Of a stretch of 64,000 nt of DNA, positions 37,401 to 52,400 are shown one piece after another. The notes beneath the pieces were generated by a model. That model was given only the letters and a program-made list of their open reading frames with translations, made no database searches and was not told the DNA's origin. Numbering within the stretch: the stretch's first letter is position 1; each line of letters starts with the position of its first letter. Source of the DNA: Loripinus fragilis (lineage: Eukaryota > Mollusca > Bivalvia > Lucinida > Lucinidae); NCBI GenBank assembly GCA_964019695.1, contig OZ026520.1:27810120-27874119 (forward strand). Reading direction: 5' to 3'. A program made the position numbers and the translations under genes.

Positions 37401-40400
37401 AGACCTGTAGGCTCTCCTTGTATATAAATGAGCCATTACATGACAAAACATACAGAATGAGTGTGCGACATGTAGGCTCTTACTGTATGTGAAGATTGTT
37501 CAAAGTCTTACCAAAGACATGTAGGCTCTCCTTGTATATAAATGAGCCATTACATGACAAAACATACAGAATGAGTTTGCGACATGTAGGCTCTTACTGT
37601 GAGTGAAGATTGTTCAAAGTCTTACCAAAGACATGTAGGCTCTCCTTGTATATAAATGAGCCATGACATGACAAAACATACAGAATGAGTTTGCGACAGG
37701 TAGGCTCTTACTGTAAGTGAAGATTGTTCAAAGTCTTACCAAAGACATGTAGGCTCTCCTTGTATATAAATGAGCCATGACATGACAAAACATACAGAAT
37801 GAGTTTGCGACAGGTAGGCTCTTACTGTAAGTGAAGATTGTTCAAAGTCTTACCAAAGACATGTAGGCTCTCCCTGTATGTAAATGAGCCATGACATGAC
37901 AAAATGACCAGAATGAGTGTGTGCAGAGCTAAGACTCAGATCAGCTAGTTATTAGAGTCTTTGCCATGCACTCAGTGGGTGCCTATGGATTTAAGCTTTC
38001 TTTATGCATACAGAGAAGACTGATCAGGCTGAGTATATGCCTAGGCTCACTTATGTCTTGTAACACACAACCAATTTATCATTTTTTTACCCATCAATTT
38101 TAACATATGTTTTGGGTGCTCAAAAGAACCGTCTCATTGAGACAGTTCTTTTGAGTACCCTCAACATATGTTTTGGTTGAGAAATAAGAAAATTATTTTG
38201 TTAGGCCTGGATTCAATCATGTTTAATTGTAGTCAAAGGAAGTGCCAGCCATCAGGTGTTGATAATTGTATACATGGGTGAAAGTTTTCAGTAAGACAAG
38301 ACTGATCAAATCTTCAGACTGAACTGTCTCATCTGGTTGTCTGTCTGTTACCACACTCAACCTAATAATGTCACTGTGCACATAGCGTTTTCAAAATTTT
38401 ATACCCTCTCTTAAACTTTAAACAGTGTAGAACCAGGTCAGCTGAAGCCAGCTGATCAGGATCTAAATTGTTTTTCATCCACAAACATTGAATCAGTATT
38501 GATAATGAAATTACATCACTGTATTGACAAGAAAATCAAAAGTTCATATGGGCCAGCATAAGTCTTTGGTACTTCTAGCATAAGCGCTCGGATAGCCCAG
38601 TTGGTAGCATGTTTGGATACCTCTGCCGTGCAGGTTTGAATCTCGCAAGCGTTGCTAGCAAAAAAAAAATAGTGAAAAATTATCAACTTGTTTCTGCAGT
38701 GGTATATATCTCAATGGTTTGACTGTCACATGCCGGATTGCAGTGGTTTCACAGTGTATTTCCCGGCAAATGCCGAGAACTGCTCTGGCTTTCCCCCACC
38801 ACTAGGCAGTCGGGGTCTTAGAAGCAGAATTGCTTAAGTCAGATGTCTATCTCCAGTAAGTTCAATAAGGCCTCTATTAATTGCCCTGGCTGACCTATCC
38901 AGTTGGGCTAGTGCTCAAAATATTAGTCCTGAGTCTTTTCCACATCCATACCTTGTGTATGCCAGCAGAGAAGGCTCTGGAAAGTCTGTGTATTTGAGCA
39001 GGTTGGTCTGAGCCTTCTTTGCTCGACAATGCGATAAGTACTGAAATCTCATGTACTGGCCTATTCCATTAAGTTCTAAGTGTGTGCTTATCCCTTTACC
39101 TCATAGAGATACGTTTTAACACTTTTTGCATACAGAGCAGACCCAGATCAGGCAGCTCTTATAAGAGCTGCCTGATCAGTGTCTTATCTGTTTGCTTATA
39201 GAAATATGATTAGATGTGAGCCTACACTAGTGGACTGGGCAAGTTATTTATTTGTTGTATTTACAAACTTGAAAGTTCATTGATATAATTATTCATAGTG
39301 GGTGGAGCTTAGCATGAATATCCATGAAGGAAAGGGTTATACAATGTAGTAGCATGTGCTCTTATTTGATCAAATACGGTATGCTATGTTTTACTCTACA
39401 GAGGACTGAAGTTGTTGCTAACACCAGTGATAGCAGGATTGTTAGAGTCTAAGCCGGAGAGAGTGTGGACATTCGACTACTTCTTTCAACAGGTGGCAAC
39501 CATCATAAAGAAAATGGTGGTCCATGTGTTCAGCCCACAGAACTGGGCCCAACTTAAAGTTTACATCAATAAAGACAGCAAGTAAGTTGGGTTCTTTTGA
39601 GTAACCCTTTAGTGCCCTCTGCTGATTACCTTTTGCAAACAGTTTAGACCCAGATCAAGCCCAACAAAATGTTAGTCCTGATCTGGATCCAAACTGTTTG
39701 ACACTTTGATGATAGAGTAAAACCTGTCTTAAGCAGTCTTGTCAAAAAGAAGACCAAAATTGGATTTCAAGACCGATAATTGCTTAATGCATGTCAAAAG
39801 TATTGCAGAATGCTCCAAGAGAGCAATCTGCAATACTTTCGACCTTCATTAAGCTACCATTTGTCGTTAAGAATTCCGGTTTGTCTATTTTTGAGTGATC
39901 GTTTTACACAGGTTTAACTGTACATTGTATTTTTTTTTTAATCATAAAAAAGTTCCCAGCAACCAAATAGTTGAAATGTCAATCATGACTATTTTTTGTT
40001 ATATCTTCCTCAAATTTTGTGAGTATATATGGTTGACATTTCAGGTGTATCGTCTGCCAGTAGATAATCACATGAACTGTCAAGTCCAATTTGATTCCAA
40101 ACCAGTGACAAAATTTGAAAATGCCCTCTGCAACAACTTTTTGGTGGTTTTGTTTGATTTGATTCTTTACGTCCCAGTCATAAATTTTTCAGTTATGTCG
40201 GGACAGCCTTCCTGGGTTGAACCAGTACTAAGCAAGGATAAATGTGTCTTGCTCAAGGACACAACACATTGACGCCAGTGAGGCTTAAACTGGCAGCCCC
40301 TTGGTCTCAAGTGAAGCACTCTACCATTGAGCCACTGTGATCCCGCTTTTTGGTGGTACTTGAATTGTTAATTAGTTGGTTTTGCTGTGTAAACCCAGGG

Positions 40401-43400
40401 CCAAATAAAAACACACATTCTCATTTGAAATGTGATTTGTTTTTAGGTTGAAATATTCAAAATACACTGAAATACTGTGTCACACATGTTTGGGTATAAG
40501 AAGTCGTAACAATATGGGCCTCGACGCGAGAAATCCTGTCTTCGGGGCTTGCGAACGACAAAGACACAGACCAGCGCAGACTGATCAGAGCCTTTGTTAA
40601 ATTCACTATTTGGAACCTATCATATCTAAACTTACTACAAGTGAAATTTCACTATTCTAGCTAGTCTCTGTAAATGAGGAGGAGACTGGTTTGAGACTCC
40701 TTTTGTGTGGAAACCCCGAAGACAGGTTGTGCGTCAAGGCCCATATAATGCAGGATTTTTAAAGTATTACCTCATAGATTGATCTTTTTGAAGCAATAAG
40801 TTAATTTTATTTTGTCTGCTGAAGCATCATAAAATACTCTATACCTTTTATTAAATAAAATGTAACAACATTAGTGTATGAAGGCAGTGGCCCAGTGGTA
40901 AAGTGCTCGACTTGGGACTGAGGGGTCACTGGTTCAAGCTTCACCCAGGGCACTGTGTTGTCTCCTTGAGCAACACCATTTATCCTCTGCTTAGTATTGG
41001 TTCAGTGCAGGAAACATCCCGACTTGACTGAAATTTTTTAACTTGAACGCAATGCATCAAATGGAACAAAAAATACATACCAATACATGTATTAAAATCT
41101 AGTAAGGTTTAAAAGGCAAATCTTTGATTTATATAGTATATCTGACTAATCAAGGGACATAACACTGAATGACTAAACTATGCATAAAATATTTGTTATG
41201 TCCCTAAATTAGCAAAAGAAAAAAGAAAAAAAAGGATTGCTATTTACAAACTCCCCACTGTGCACTAGGTCATGTTTGACATCACCCATCCAAACAATAT
41301 TTACAGTAAAACCTGTGTAAAGCAGCCACTCACAAAAAGATCCAAAATTGGTTTTCAAGATCAATTATCACTGAATGCAGGTCAAAAGTTTTGCAGAATG
41401 CTCCAAGGGGAGCATTCTGCATTGCTTTCGACCTTCATAAAGCTTCCATTTGTCGTTAAAACCTTTAAAATTTGTTTTGTCTATTTTTGAGTGGTTGTTT
41501 TACACAGGTTTTACTGTATACAAAAACTTAAAAGAAGCTGATCAACCACTAAGACATAATCTATTGCATCCATAAATTAGGTTTTCATGGATTATTTTCG
41601 GGGGAGATAGTGAGAGATTTGCTCATGTTTCAGCCAAAAATCTCATTGAATTTTGCTTGATGGGAGAAAAATATCAATGCAAAATGTGTATATAGGGTAG
41701 GATTTTGTTAAGATTAATTTCTTGCCAAAATTAGAAGTTTCTCGTCAGTTTGGCTGAATGAAATATTTTCTCTCGAGAAATTATATTTTTTCATACTTGA
41801 TCTGAGGTTGTATATTCCTCTTGAGAAATTATATTTTTTCATACTTGATCTGAGGTTGTATATGTGTTTGTTTCAGTCTGACCCAGTTTCAAGAACTGAT
41901 AGCTGAACAGACAGAGATAGTATCTAATAACCAGTTACTGATATTTGACGGCCAGTTATTGACAGAATTTATTCAACCTATGCAGGCTATCATTGATTAT
42001 CCAAAAGGAATTAATGAGAACAATCCTGTTGTATGTTTTAATAAAGTAGCAGATGAATCCTATAAGTTCCCTGACTTCTCAATTAGTAAGTATATTGTCT
42101 ACATTTGAAGACAGCAGCCAGTTTTCATTCTATTTATTACGTGACATCACATCTGGGAGTGATAAAAACCACATGTATTAAAATTGATAAGCCACTAATG
42201 GTTACATAATATTATTTAGTAACTTTATGTAATAACAGCTACAAGGGCCATTTCACATACACTGAAACAGAACCGAAAAATTAAAATGCCTTAACACCTA
42301 TGAGTACTTCCACATATACACTGAACCAAAAACGTGCATGAATTGGATTTTATTGTTTCAGCAAATAAGACAGGTAATTTTGATTAATCTGCACACACAC
42401 AGCCACGGGGGTTGTTTATAAATTTGTAATCATGAAGTCATTGATGGATTGTCCAGCGAGACAATTGTGTGATTATTTTACAAGCACGATACTACAGACT
42501 TTTGTAGGGCAAGACCCAGAGCGACTATAAAGACCATGAACTTATGGCAGTGACATGGAACAATTTGTACTGTAAAGGTATTTCTGCTATCTGAGAGGGA
42601 AATTAGTCCAAATAATACAGGCATTTTCTTTGATTTTGTCCATGGATTATGTTCATCTGTGAAAGGTCTGCTGAAAACAAAATGATGCAATTCGGTTGCC
42701 GTTACGGTTTCGGTTCAGATTTGGTGTATATGTGAAATGGCTTTAACAAAATGCATCTATATATGGCAACCTCTTAGCATTTTTACACACAAAAAACACA
42801 ATTTCAAAGGAGTTTTAATTTTTTTTGTGATAAATAGAATCTAACATTCATGCTCCTGTATGATTGATTTTATAAAACAAGCTGTGGAAAAGTGATAAAA
42901 TTCCTGGCAAACCTTGAATTTATCACTTTTCCTCAACTTATTTAAACTTATATAAATTCAATAAGACATGAGCACACCCTTAAAATCCTCTATATTCAAT
43001 AGTTACCCAATATATTCTGATGCTGAAACTTCACACCATATAAACCTGTTCTTGTTTCACATATCTCTTATCTATTCTTCAGAAGAGTTCCCCAAGTTCA
43101 CCTCTAGTTTAAGCCCAGATGATTATCCTATAGCTAAGATGTGTTCAGGTATTTCTTGTTACACTATGAAGGAAGTTGAAGCTCATGTCAAGAAACAGGC
43201 CCTCCTCAGAAGATCAGTCCATGTTTATGTGTGAGTACAGTCAAACTTTGATGGCTCAAACTCGTCGGAACTGTCAATGTGAGTTTGACCCATCCATGTG
43301 TTCGAGTGATACCTAGCCTGACAATATTCAAGTTGGTTTATGTGTACTTTATGTCATCAAGGACATCACATTTTTTATCGACCAAAGTTGCAAAGCGCAT

Positions 43401-46400
43401 GTGACACCTGTCACTGACCAATAACTCTTTGCACGCTAGAGTTAAAATGATAAGCCGCATGTGATAGGGCATGAACCTGTTGAAAGTAAATACATTGATC
43501 AGCATGCACATATGCCCAGGCTGATCAATGCATTTGCTATCAAGTAAGCTGTACCGTTTGTCTTCTTGTATGTGAATGTTCCTGTTTATGTGTCGCTACA
43601 CTTTATGTTTGGTTGTTTATTGTTGCCTTTAGAACAATAAAAGAAAAAAAAACAAGTTTGTTTCTTATCATTTATTCACAGTGTGCAAACTCCCCAGGAT
43701 GTTTACAACAAAGACGCGGATCAGATTGTACCGTCGCACAATTTGATGCCTGTCTTTATCCAGCCAGGCAGGTTTTACTCATTTTGACACGCAAATTTTT
43801 GATTACAAAACATCTCATTAATTGTCTTGAATCATTTTCGGCCACCCTACAAATTGGTGACAAGCGAGAACTTACTCAAATCTTTGATCTGATAAATTGC
43901 CGCTAATTGCTCCACACATTCCGCTCGTCAGTTAGGTAACCTAAGGGTAAATTCATCATTGTCACGGAGCGCTTATGAAAATAATGATGAACTTTAATCA
44001 AGCGTGTGACTGATTCATGTAAAGAAATATTTGCTTCGAGTCATCATAGCGTTTTTACATGAAAAAATCGCCCTGCTGACCGTGCTTTGAGTTCGAGGGT
44101 TCGAGCCATAGCTGTTTGAGCCTGGGGTGTATTTTAACATTAAATGTATAGGGAAATTGCGGGGACCGACGAACAAGTTTGAGCGATCACTGGTGATCGA
44201 GACAGGCGAGTTCGAGTGACCAAAGTTCGACTGTAGTTAGGGCATCATTTTCTTCAATATTTTATCATATGACGTCGCGTCTGAGAGTGAAATAACACCA
44301 TGCAATAAAATCGATAAACCACTAGTGGTTTATAGATTTACGGGAAATGTTATGATGTCCATAACAACGTTGCGTACATACTGACAAAAGTATAACTTTT
44401 ACGTCAGCAATGATATTTCAAAGTAATCTTAATGTCATATGATAAATAGAATCTAACATTCGTGCTCTTGTATTATTAAATTTATTAAACTCGTTGCGAA
44501 AAAGAGATAAAATGCTCGGCAAGCCTCGCATTTTATCTCTTTTCCCCAACTCATTTAATAAATTCAATAAAACACGAGCACTCATGGAAGATCCTCTATG
44601 TTTTTTTGGGAGATCAATCAGCTGACAGTTTTTGTTTTTGACATATTTTTTCTAAAGAGACAGAGTCGTAGAACACAATTGTACAACTGACAGTTTACCT
44701 CTGTAGAAAACAATTTTTAGTAGATATGGGTGACTGCACTATATGTACATACATTCCTAGACCGGGCCGCGTAGCGCAGTCGGTAACGTGTCTGGCTACA
44801 GATGCGTGTCTGACTGCATATCCAGGGGTCGCGAGTTCGATCCTGGCCCGGTCCCATACTTTCGTGGAGATTGATCATGAAATAATTTCTACGGTCATTC
44901 TCCTCCCTTCCGCTGATTCATTTTTAGAAGGGTTGTTTGTCAGTTACAAGCGAAAGTATGTGCACAAATTACTGGTTAACCGCTTGTTCAAGCCTGCCCA
45001 GGAAAAAGTGTGGTTAGGTGAACTGACCGTCCCGCAATGACCATAGCTGTTGACTTGGGACGTAAAGCAACAAAACCAACCAACAACATACATTCCTAGC
45101 CCTGTTTTGCAAAAGTGGTGACTTAACTGGATTTGCCTTTTATTTCTGTGATTCTATTATTCAGAAATCTTACGATTAGGAAGCCCTTAGCAGTGGATAC
45201 TACCTCTCATATTTAAAGACAGTTGATCTTTTAAACTTGAAATTATTAATATTTTGTAGACATACTGCTAGTTTTAAAATTATAATTTCTAGTTAAAGAT
45301 GTGGTATGTTATTTTCATTCAGCATATAAAATGCAGTCAACACAGTTGAATGCTTGATATTTTTGTCATGATATCATTCTTTCTCTATAATATATCAATT
45401 TTTGTATTCATGTTGAACATGTTCATGAACATATTTTGTGAATGTTTCATATGAGAAGAGATGAAACAATAGATTTATTGTATTGTATACTAAAGCTTGG
45501 AAGTTTGGTACTTTTGAACTTTCACTCATGAGCATGTACTTCTTAGAGCATTCTGCAATACTTTTGACCTGCCTTAAGCGATAATCAGCCTTGAAAACCA
45601 ATTTTGATTGTCTTTTTGAGTGGACGCTTAAGACAGGTTTCAATGTAGATAGAACGGATAAGAATATCTGAGATTTTAGCCTGGATAGGAAAGTCTTATC
45701 TTACCCATGTTACATCTTACCCAGGCTGTCACGAGAGGACTGTTTCTTGGTTGTATTAGAACTCCATTACATTGTCGTCAAGTGACATCAATGTTTAGTC
45801 AGAGAGACATCATCATTTGATATTGCATCTCAGTGTATTCAGGGACTTCTGGGAGCTTATTTTAAAATAAGAAGTCCTTGGTGAGCAAGAAAAAGAATCC
45901 ATTGTTTGTGTGAGAGTGGGATAAAAAATCCATCCCTCAGTATCGCCGTTTGTCACGGCTTGTGCTGTCAAACGGTAATCCTTCAGACGGATTTTTCTGT
46001 CCGACTCTCATATTCATGGAAGATTCTTATATTATTTGAGCGGTGGCATTAGATTTCCAACAATGTGGCTTTTGACATGAATAGACATGAATAGACTCAG
46101 ACAGCCTGTGCAGCCCCCTTTTAAGCTTTGAAACTCCAAATGACGTGCAGTAGCTTAACAGTCATAGAATATTCAAGCGACTAGCAAAGGCTCTGATCAG
46201 ACTGCGCGTATGCACAGGCTGGTCTGAGCCTTTCCTGGTCGCACATACCAAATTGTTGGAAATCTCATGCCGCGGCTCATTTTATATTTCACATGTGAAA
46301 ATATATCTTCTGAAATATACACTATAGTTAGCTAATAGTTTCTAGTATTTATCAAATTTTATATGATACAGTAAAACCTGTCTTAAGCAGTCACTCAAAA

Positions 46401-49400
46401 ATAGATAAAACAGATGTCTTAATGGTACATGATAGCTTGGAGCATTCTGCAATACTTTTGACCTGCATTAAGCGATAATCGGTCTTGAAAACCAATTTTG
46501 GTCTTCTTTTTGAGTGGCTCCTTAAGACAGGTTTCACTGTAGATAGTTATATTTTATTTATAGGCAAGAGCTTTATCATGAAATTCAACACTTATTGGAC
46601 TACCACCATTTTCTGAACAAGAATTGTCAGACTACGATTAGATGGAAAGAAATCTACGAGAGAATGTCTATGAGAGAACTAGAGATGGTGAATCTGTTGC
46701 CATGGGGACTGCAGGCTGGTGAAATTAACACATTTGTTCTAGAGCTACAGTTATTCCAGCAAGAATCTGACAGACGTCTTGATGAGACCTACCAGAAGGT
46801 ATGTACCATGTTGGCCTCGTAGCAAGAAAAATAAAGAGGAAGGCAAATATCAGGAATCAATACAAGCAAGTATCACACCTGACCCCATAGGTTTAGATAA
46901 ACACAATTTTAGAGCGTAAAATTATAAATATCTTTTTACCCATCAGTTTTAACATATGTTTTGGGTGCTCAAAAGAATCGTCTCATTGAGACGGTTCTTT
47001 CGAGTACCCACAACATATGTTTTGGTTGAGAAATAAGAAAATTAAATTTTTGGTACGCACTCTGAACTAAAGTCCTGTGACCCAGGACTGTCACAGGACT
47101 TTAAGTGACAAAAACACAAGAAAACATGCATTACACTAGAGCCAAGAGGTCAGCCCTTTCCCAGCAGGTGACCACAAAAACACAAGTAATAACAACACAT
47201 AAGAGAGCCAAGCCAGAAGGTGATCACAAGGCTGCAAGGAACAGACAAGACAGCATAACAAAGATAAACATGAAACATAAATAACAAAAATTATCCACAA
47301 AAGAAGACCCACCTTGGAACGATCAGTAAAACATTACTAGAGGGCTTAAACATAGTGTTGTATCGATGATCGATTATAATCGATGATCCAGGGTTTTACA
47401 TCAAGTTGAATGTTTGGGGGTCCTTTGGACTCAACTTTTAATATGATGGGGGTCCCATCATTGAAATTGGGGGTCCCATCTTTTTATGTAAGCTTCGAAT
47501 TTTGGAAGGTAGTACATCCTTCCGTGACGACTCAGTGTAACTGTGTTGTCCCCAGGTCAGTAATTTTGAGGGCCATGTTTGGCCCCCTTCCGATTTTTTT
47601 CGGGGGCCATTTGAATTTTTTTAGGGCCACATATTACCATCAGTGAAACACAATCCTATACGCTTTTTTTTTACAAAAGCTGAACTTGTCCCTATAATAT
47701 GCAGGACCAAGCTAGCCCTTAAATTTAGGGAGAAGTGACTTCTCTCTCCAGTACAAATAGGGAGAAGTTTCAGAAAATAGGGAGAAGTGATAGATTGCTG
47801 CATCCAGAAGACAGAAAAAAAAGTCTCTGGCCAGACTGTTCTCTAATTGAGATAAAAAAAATCACACAAAAAACAGTCACTGACCAGACTGCTACTTGCT
47901 TACCATTCTGAGAATTTGGTTGGTAAATTTGAAATACACATGATCTTGCTGTCATTGTATTCTATCTATCTGTCTACAAGTCTCCACTTATCTGAAGTCT
48001 CTGGTATCTTTGATCTCTTTGCCGACTTGAGCCTTTCCAAGTGAAAATGTTACGTAATTTGGCATATACAAAAGAATGAAAACTGTCAAGATAATTGCCC
48101 TTCACGCTTGAGCGGTCCGTTGAGTTGTCAGTGATTATTCGCATTATGAAAAAATCAATACACAAAGTCAGTGATGGACAACGTTTTCCATGCTTTTTAG
48201 CAGAGCGGACCTGAGAGAAAGCATGGTATTTTACGACTTTTTTTCACGGCCAATGTTTGCATGGATGTTTTAATACGAGATCAGTGCAGCAGTCTAAAAC
48301 AAGAGCACCTGTCCTATTTATTTATAGATAGCCTGTAGATATGGGAAAACCCGAATCGTTACGAAATAACTTAGGAATTTGGGATTTTAACGAAAGGCAC
48401 AGCAAACACATCTGCGTCCCAGTGGACGCAGGTAAGGTGAATTGACGGGTCCTACCTAATGATCTATGCGTATAAGACGCAGGATATTGCGTCCTGTAAA
48501 ACCCTGATGATCAATCGAAAATTTCTTTCGATTCTACTAATCGATTGTGTTTGGTAATAATCAATTATAATCGAAAAGATTCACACCTGACCCTCTTGTA
48601 TGCTACTATTCTAAATTTGCAACTTTGCTACAAGAAAATGCAATCCATAAATTGGAAGGTTTATAGAATGTGAGGAATAAAGAAATTAACTGTAGCCTAG
48701 TTTGCTGTGTATTCTATCCCCTTTAAAATCATGACTAAGAAGTCGTCAATGCAATCTTAACCCATTTTATGCTAATTTCTCCTAAATGCGTTCTTTAACA
48801 AAGAGTGAAAATGCAGCATTTCAACAGGGTATGCACTGTTTGCTATTAAGCACAGGGGCTTGAAGTTATGATTTTTGAGTGATTTTAGGCCTAGGGAAGC
48901 GTGATACATTATTTAGAATGTCGAAAATTCGACTATTTAAATATTGAAAAAATGTTCAAATCGAGTATAAGAAAAATGAATCGCTTGGTCAAAATTTTCA
49001 TTTTTTTCATTGGCTGTTATTTTCTGGAAATTTTTGAATGGAATTAAAGAGAAGGCACTTAAGCATCAGACAAGTCAGCAAATTTTCATAAATTCGAGCA
49101 CCTGTGCTATTAAGGACGTAAAAGATCTTCAGAGAAAGAAAAAATTATTTGGGAAAGATAACATGTGACCCCTTCAGAGAAAGAAATATTTATTTGAGAA
49201 AGATAACATGTGACCCCTTCATGTTTACAATGGACCTTCCCAAGCCAGAAGGAAAAATCCATAAGTGTATAAAGGGTTTAAAATGCCAAAGGCTGTTAAT
49301 TTGAGTTTGCTGTCAGGACCAGTTGTAGTATTTGATATTGTACATAAAACAGCATGACACTGAGGCTAGCAATTTTTATAAAGATAAGTGTTTCAAGTAG

Positions 49401-52400
49401 TACAAGGGTAGACATTCTATGGGATGGAACCTGTGTTTCCCTTTCATTTGATAATTTTCGATTATAATCGATCATCAATCGAAATCTCCTGACCAATTAT
49501 TTTCGATGATCGATTATGAAAAATCCAATAATCGAACAACACTACTTAAACATGTTTCACGGTACCTGTCTTTTGGGTTTTTGACCAAGTATGACTCAAA
49601 CCAACCTGCTCAGCTACAGAGACTAGCTAAATAAACCACTCTCATTGTTATTAACCAGGGGTTTCACATTCGAACCTAAGATACACCAGTCTGTGGGTTG
49701 TGTTTTAAAGCTGTGGCCCCATCTCCATATGACCTTAGTTGTTGGTGGGAGGTTAAATACAAAAACACACACACACCTTGGAGTTAAGATTTCCAAATAT
49801 TTACGGTAGCATATTTACCCAAATAAACATAGGCTAATGTTCTGATAAATTTTACAAATTTTATGCCATTTTTAGCACACCTATATGAAGTACAAGGAGA
49901 GATGTTTTGCCACCCTGACCCTCTGTGTGTGAGTCCAAGTGCTTGTCTCTGTTCCTGTCACTCTGCTTTAAAGTTTTCCGAATGCTTATATATAGGAGCC
50001 GCTGTGGTGTAGTGGATAAACTGCTTGCCTTGTAAACCAGGGGTTGCAGGCTCGATTCCCGGCTTCACCAGTCTGTCGGATGAGACTTTAAGCCGTGGCC
50101 CCGTCTACATATGACCTTAGCTGTTGGTGGGATGTTAAACACAAACACAACAACGAATGCTTATATGTTGACAATCACTTTTAAGAGAGCATTCATATTC
50201 AGAATATAGGTGCCTAGGAGGGGGTACTCATTATTTTCAAAATGGGATATTATATATTGGGCTTTAGCAGGGTTATGATTAACCCTTTCGTTCATGAATA
50301 TTCATGCTAGGATCCACCCACTATGAATAAGCGTATTAATAAATTTTCATGTTGGTACATAGAGCAAGAAAATTACATGTCAAGTCCACTAGTGTATTTT
50401 CATAAGCAAACAGATAAGACCCAGATCAGGCAGCTCTTAGAAGAGCTGCCTGATCTGGGTCTGATCTGTTTGCAAAAGTATTGAAATGCATCTCTATGAG
50501 GTAAAGGGTTAAATGATTTATTTTTGTCCAGGTTTCTAGATTGAGTAATTTGGTTTCAAATCAACTAGATGAGCTACGTTCCCATGAAATGGAAGGAAAA
50601 GTTCTAAAGAATCAGTGGTCCGATGAGTATGGCTGCTGCATTGATGACAGATGGTAAGATTAACACAATGACAGTGGTTGAGGACATTGCCAGGATTTTC
50701 AACACCTTTGGCCTATATTGTTTCCTGTACAAAGGAAATGTGATTACTCTAAATCTTGAAATTCTATGTACCTGATTGGCAGTCTAGATAGCCCAGTCAG
50801 TATTTAGTCAATTGAGTGAACTGACTAGCTACGGAATGCAGTAGAGGAGTTGTGATTTTGAACCATTGTCCTAAATATACTGCCATATACTTTCTTAGGG
50901 ATAAACTCTCCCTATTGTTGATTCAAGTAGAGTGGTTGCCAGTTACTGAAAAAGCATGAAAACATCAATTTTTGGTGAAGACTCCCAAGGAACAGTCTGA
51001 TAGGCTACATGCCTTTTAAAAGATAAGAGTGTGTAATTAAAAAATGTTGTTAGTACTCACAAGGACTCACTGAATCCAATAACAGTGAGTCCTTGATGTG
51101 TTATCTTAGTCCAGAGCCGAGGGCATTGGGTCAATGGTAGAGTGTTAGATTTAGGATTGAAGGGTCCCTAGTTTGAGACTCATTGAAGGCACTGTGTTGT
51201 GTCCTTTAACAAGACACTGCAGGGCTTACCCTGGCTCAAAATTTGTTTTAACACTTTAACCAACTTGACAAATGTGAGGCAAATGAAATTGACTTTAGCC
51301 AAGGTTTTAGCCAGAAAGTACGTAGTATCAAGAAGTTGTTCTGTATTAAACTTTTTGCTCACTAGCGGCGACTTTTGTCATCTGCTGATAGCCTTTGCAA
51401 ACAGTTTGGACTCAGATCAGGCCCAACAAAATGTTGGGCCTGATCTGGATCAAAACTGTTTGACACCCTGATGGTATACTATTGGAAAAAAATCCAGCAT
51501 TCAAAGAGTTAGGTATGGCACAATAATAAAGTGTAAAGGAATAATTAAAGCAATATTGGAAAATCCAAAAGTTGATCAAACTACACTTTGATAAGTAAAT
51601 TTTGAACCACCTAGAGTGTACTTTTAGCCAATGACTTATATTTGTAGCCACTCTACATTTTTAGTAGCAAATGGCTACAATGGCTAATGGCAGGGTAAGC
51701 CCTGGCTTTGTACTGGTTCAACCCAGGAAGACAGGATAACGTCCAGACATGACTGAATTTTTTTTGATTGTGATTTAAAGCACTAAACTCTAGTTTTTAT
51801 GTTCTTCACATTGATTTTCAGCAGTAACTTATTTATTACTAATTTTAGCAAACTGTGTTCGAGATGAAACTTGTAGAGTAAAATTAGCGCCAATTTCTCC
51901 TTATGGTTCCATAATCCAAGATGCTGCAGTTAACCCTGCGCATAGATGCACTCTTTGAGATTTTTAATCAAAGCTCAAATAAACTAAGATAAATATGTCA
52001 GTCAAAAAGCTACAGTTCACCACCCTAATTCAATAACTAAAGTGATGGATGGCTTGTTTAAATATATTGGAAATCACGCCTGATTCGCTCGTGCATTAAG
52101 CTACTGGGGTCATCTCGAAACCGCCCGTTTTGGAGCATGTGCATAAGAGAAAAAGAGCATGTCATGCATAATCACAGCTTCTGCTCCTACAAATGATCAC
52201 GCTCAAATAAGATTCTGAATTTGCAAACAGCAGGATTATGCTATGCACAGCCGCTGAATAATGGTATATTCACCGCTTGTGAATATTCTTTTGAGACGAA
52301 CCCTTTCTGTCACGCCTCTACGAAATTTACCTGTCAATAAAAGACTTAGAAATATTGGCTAAATTCCATTTATCGCAAATTCTTCATCTATGTACGCAAA

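Larger units (their letters stand above)
51112..51790 (+). repeat. tRNA-derived SINE, family A, interrupted
   Basis: Head at 51115-51218 and tail at 51707-51790 are split by a 490-bp insert. Confidence 0.75.

Noticed and set aside
44761..44855. Functional tRNA gene
   Set aside because: Good A and B boxes, but oversized, and it continues into a SINE body shared with 31207 and 60643.
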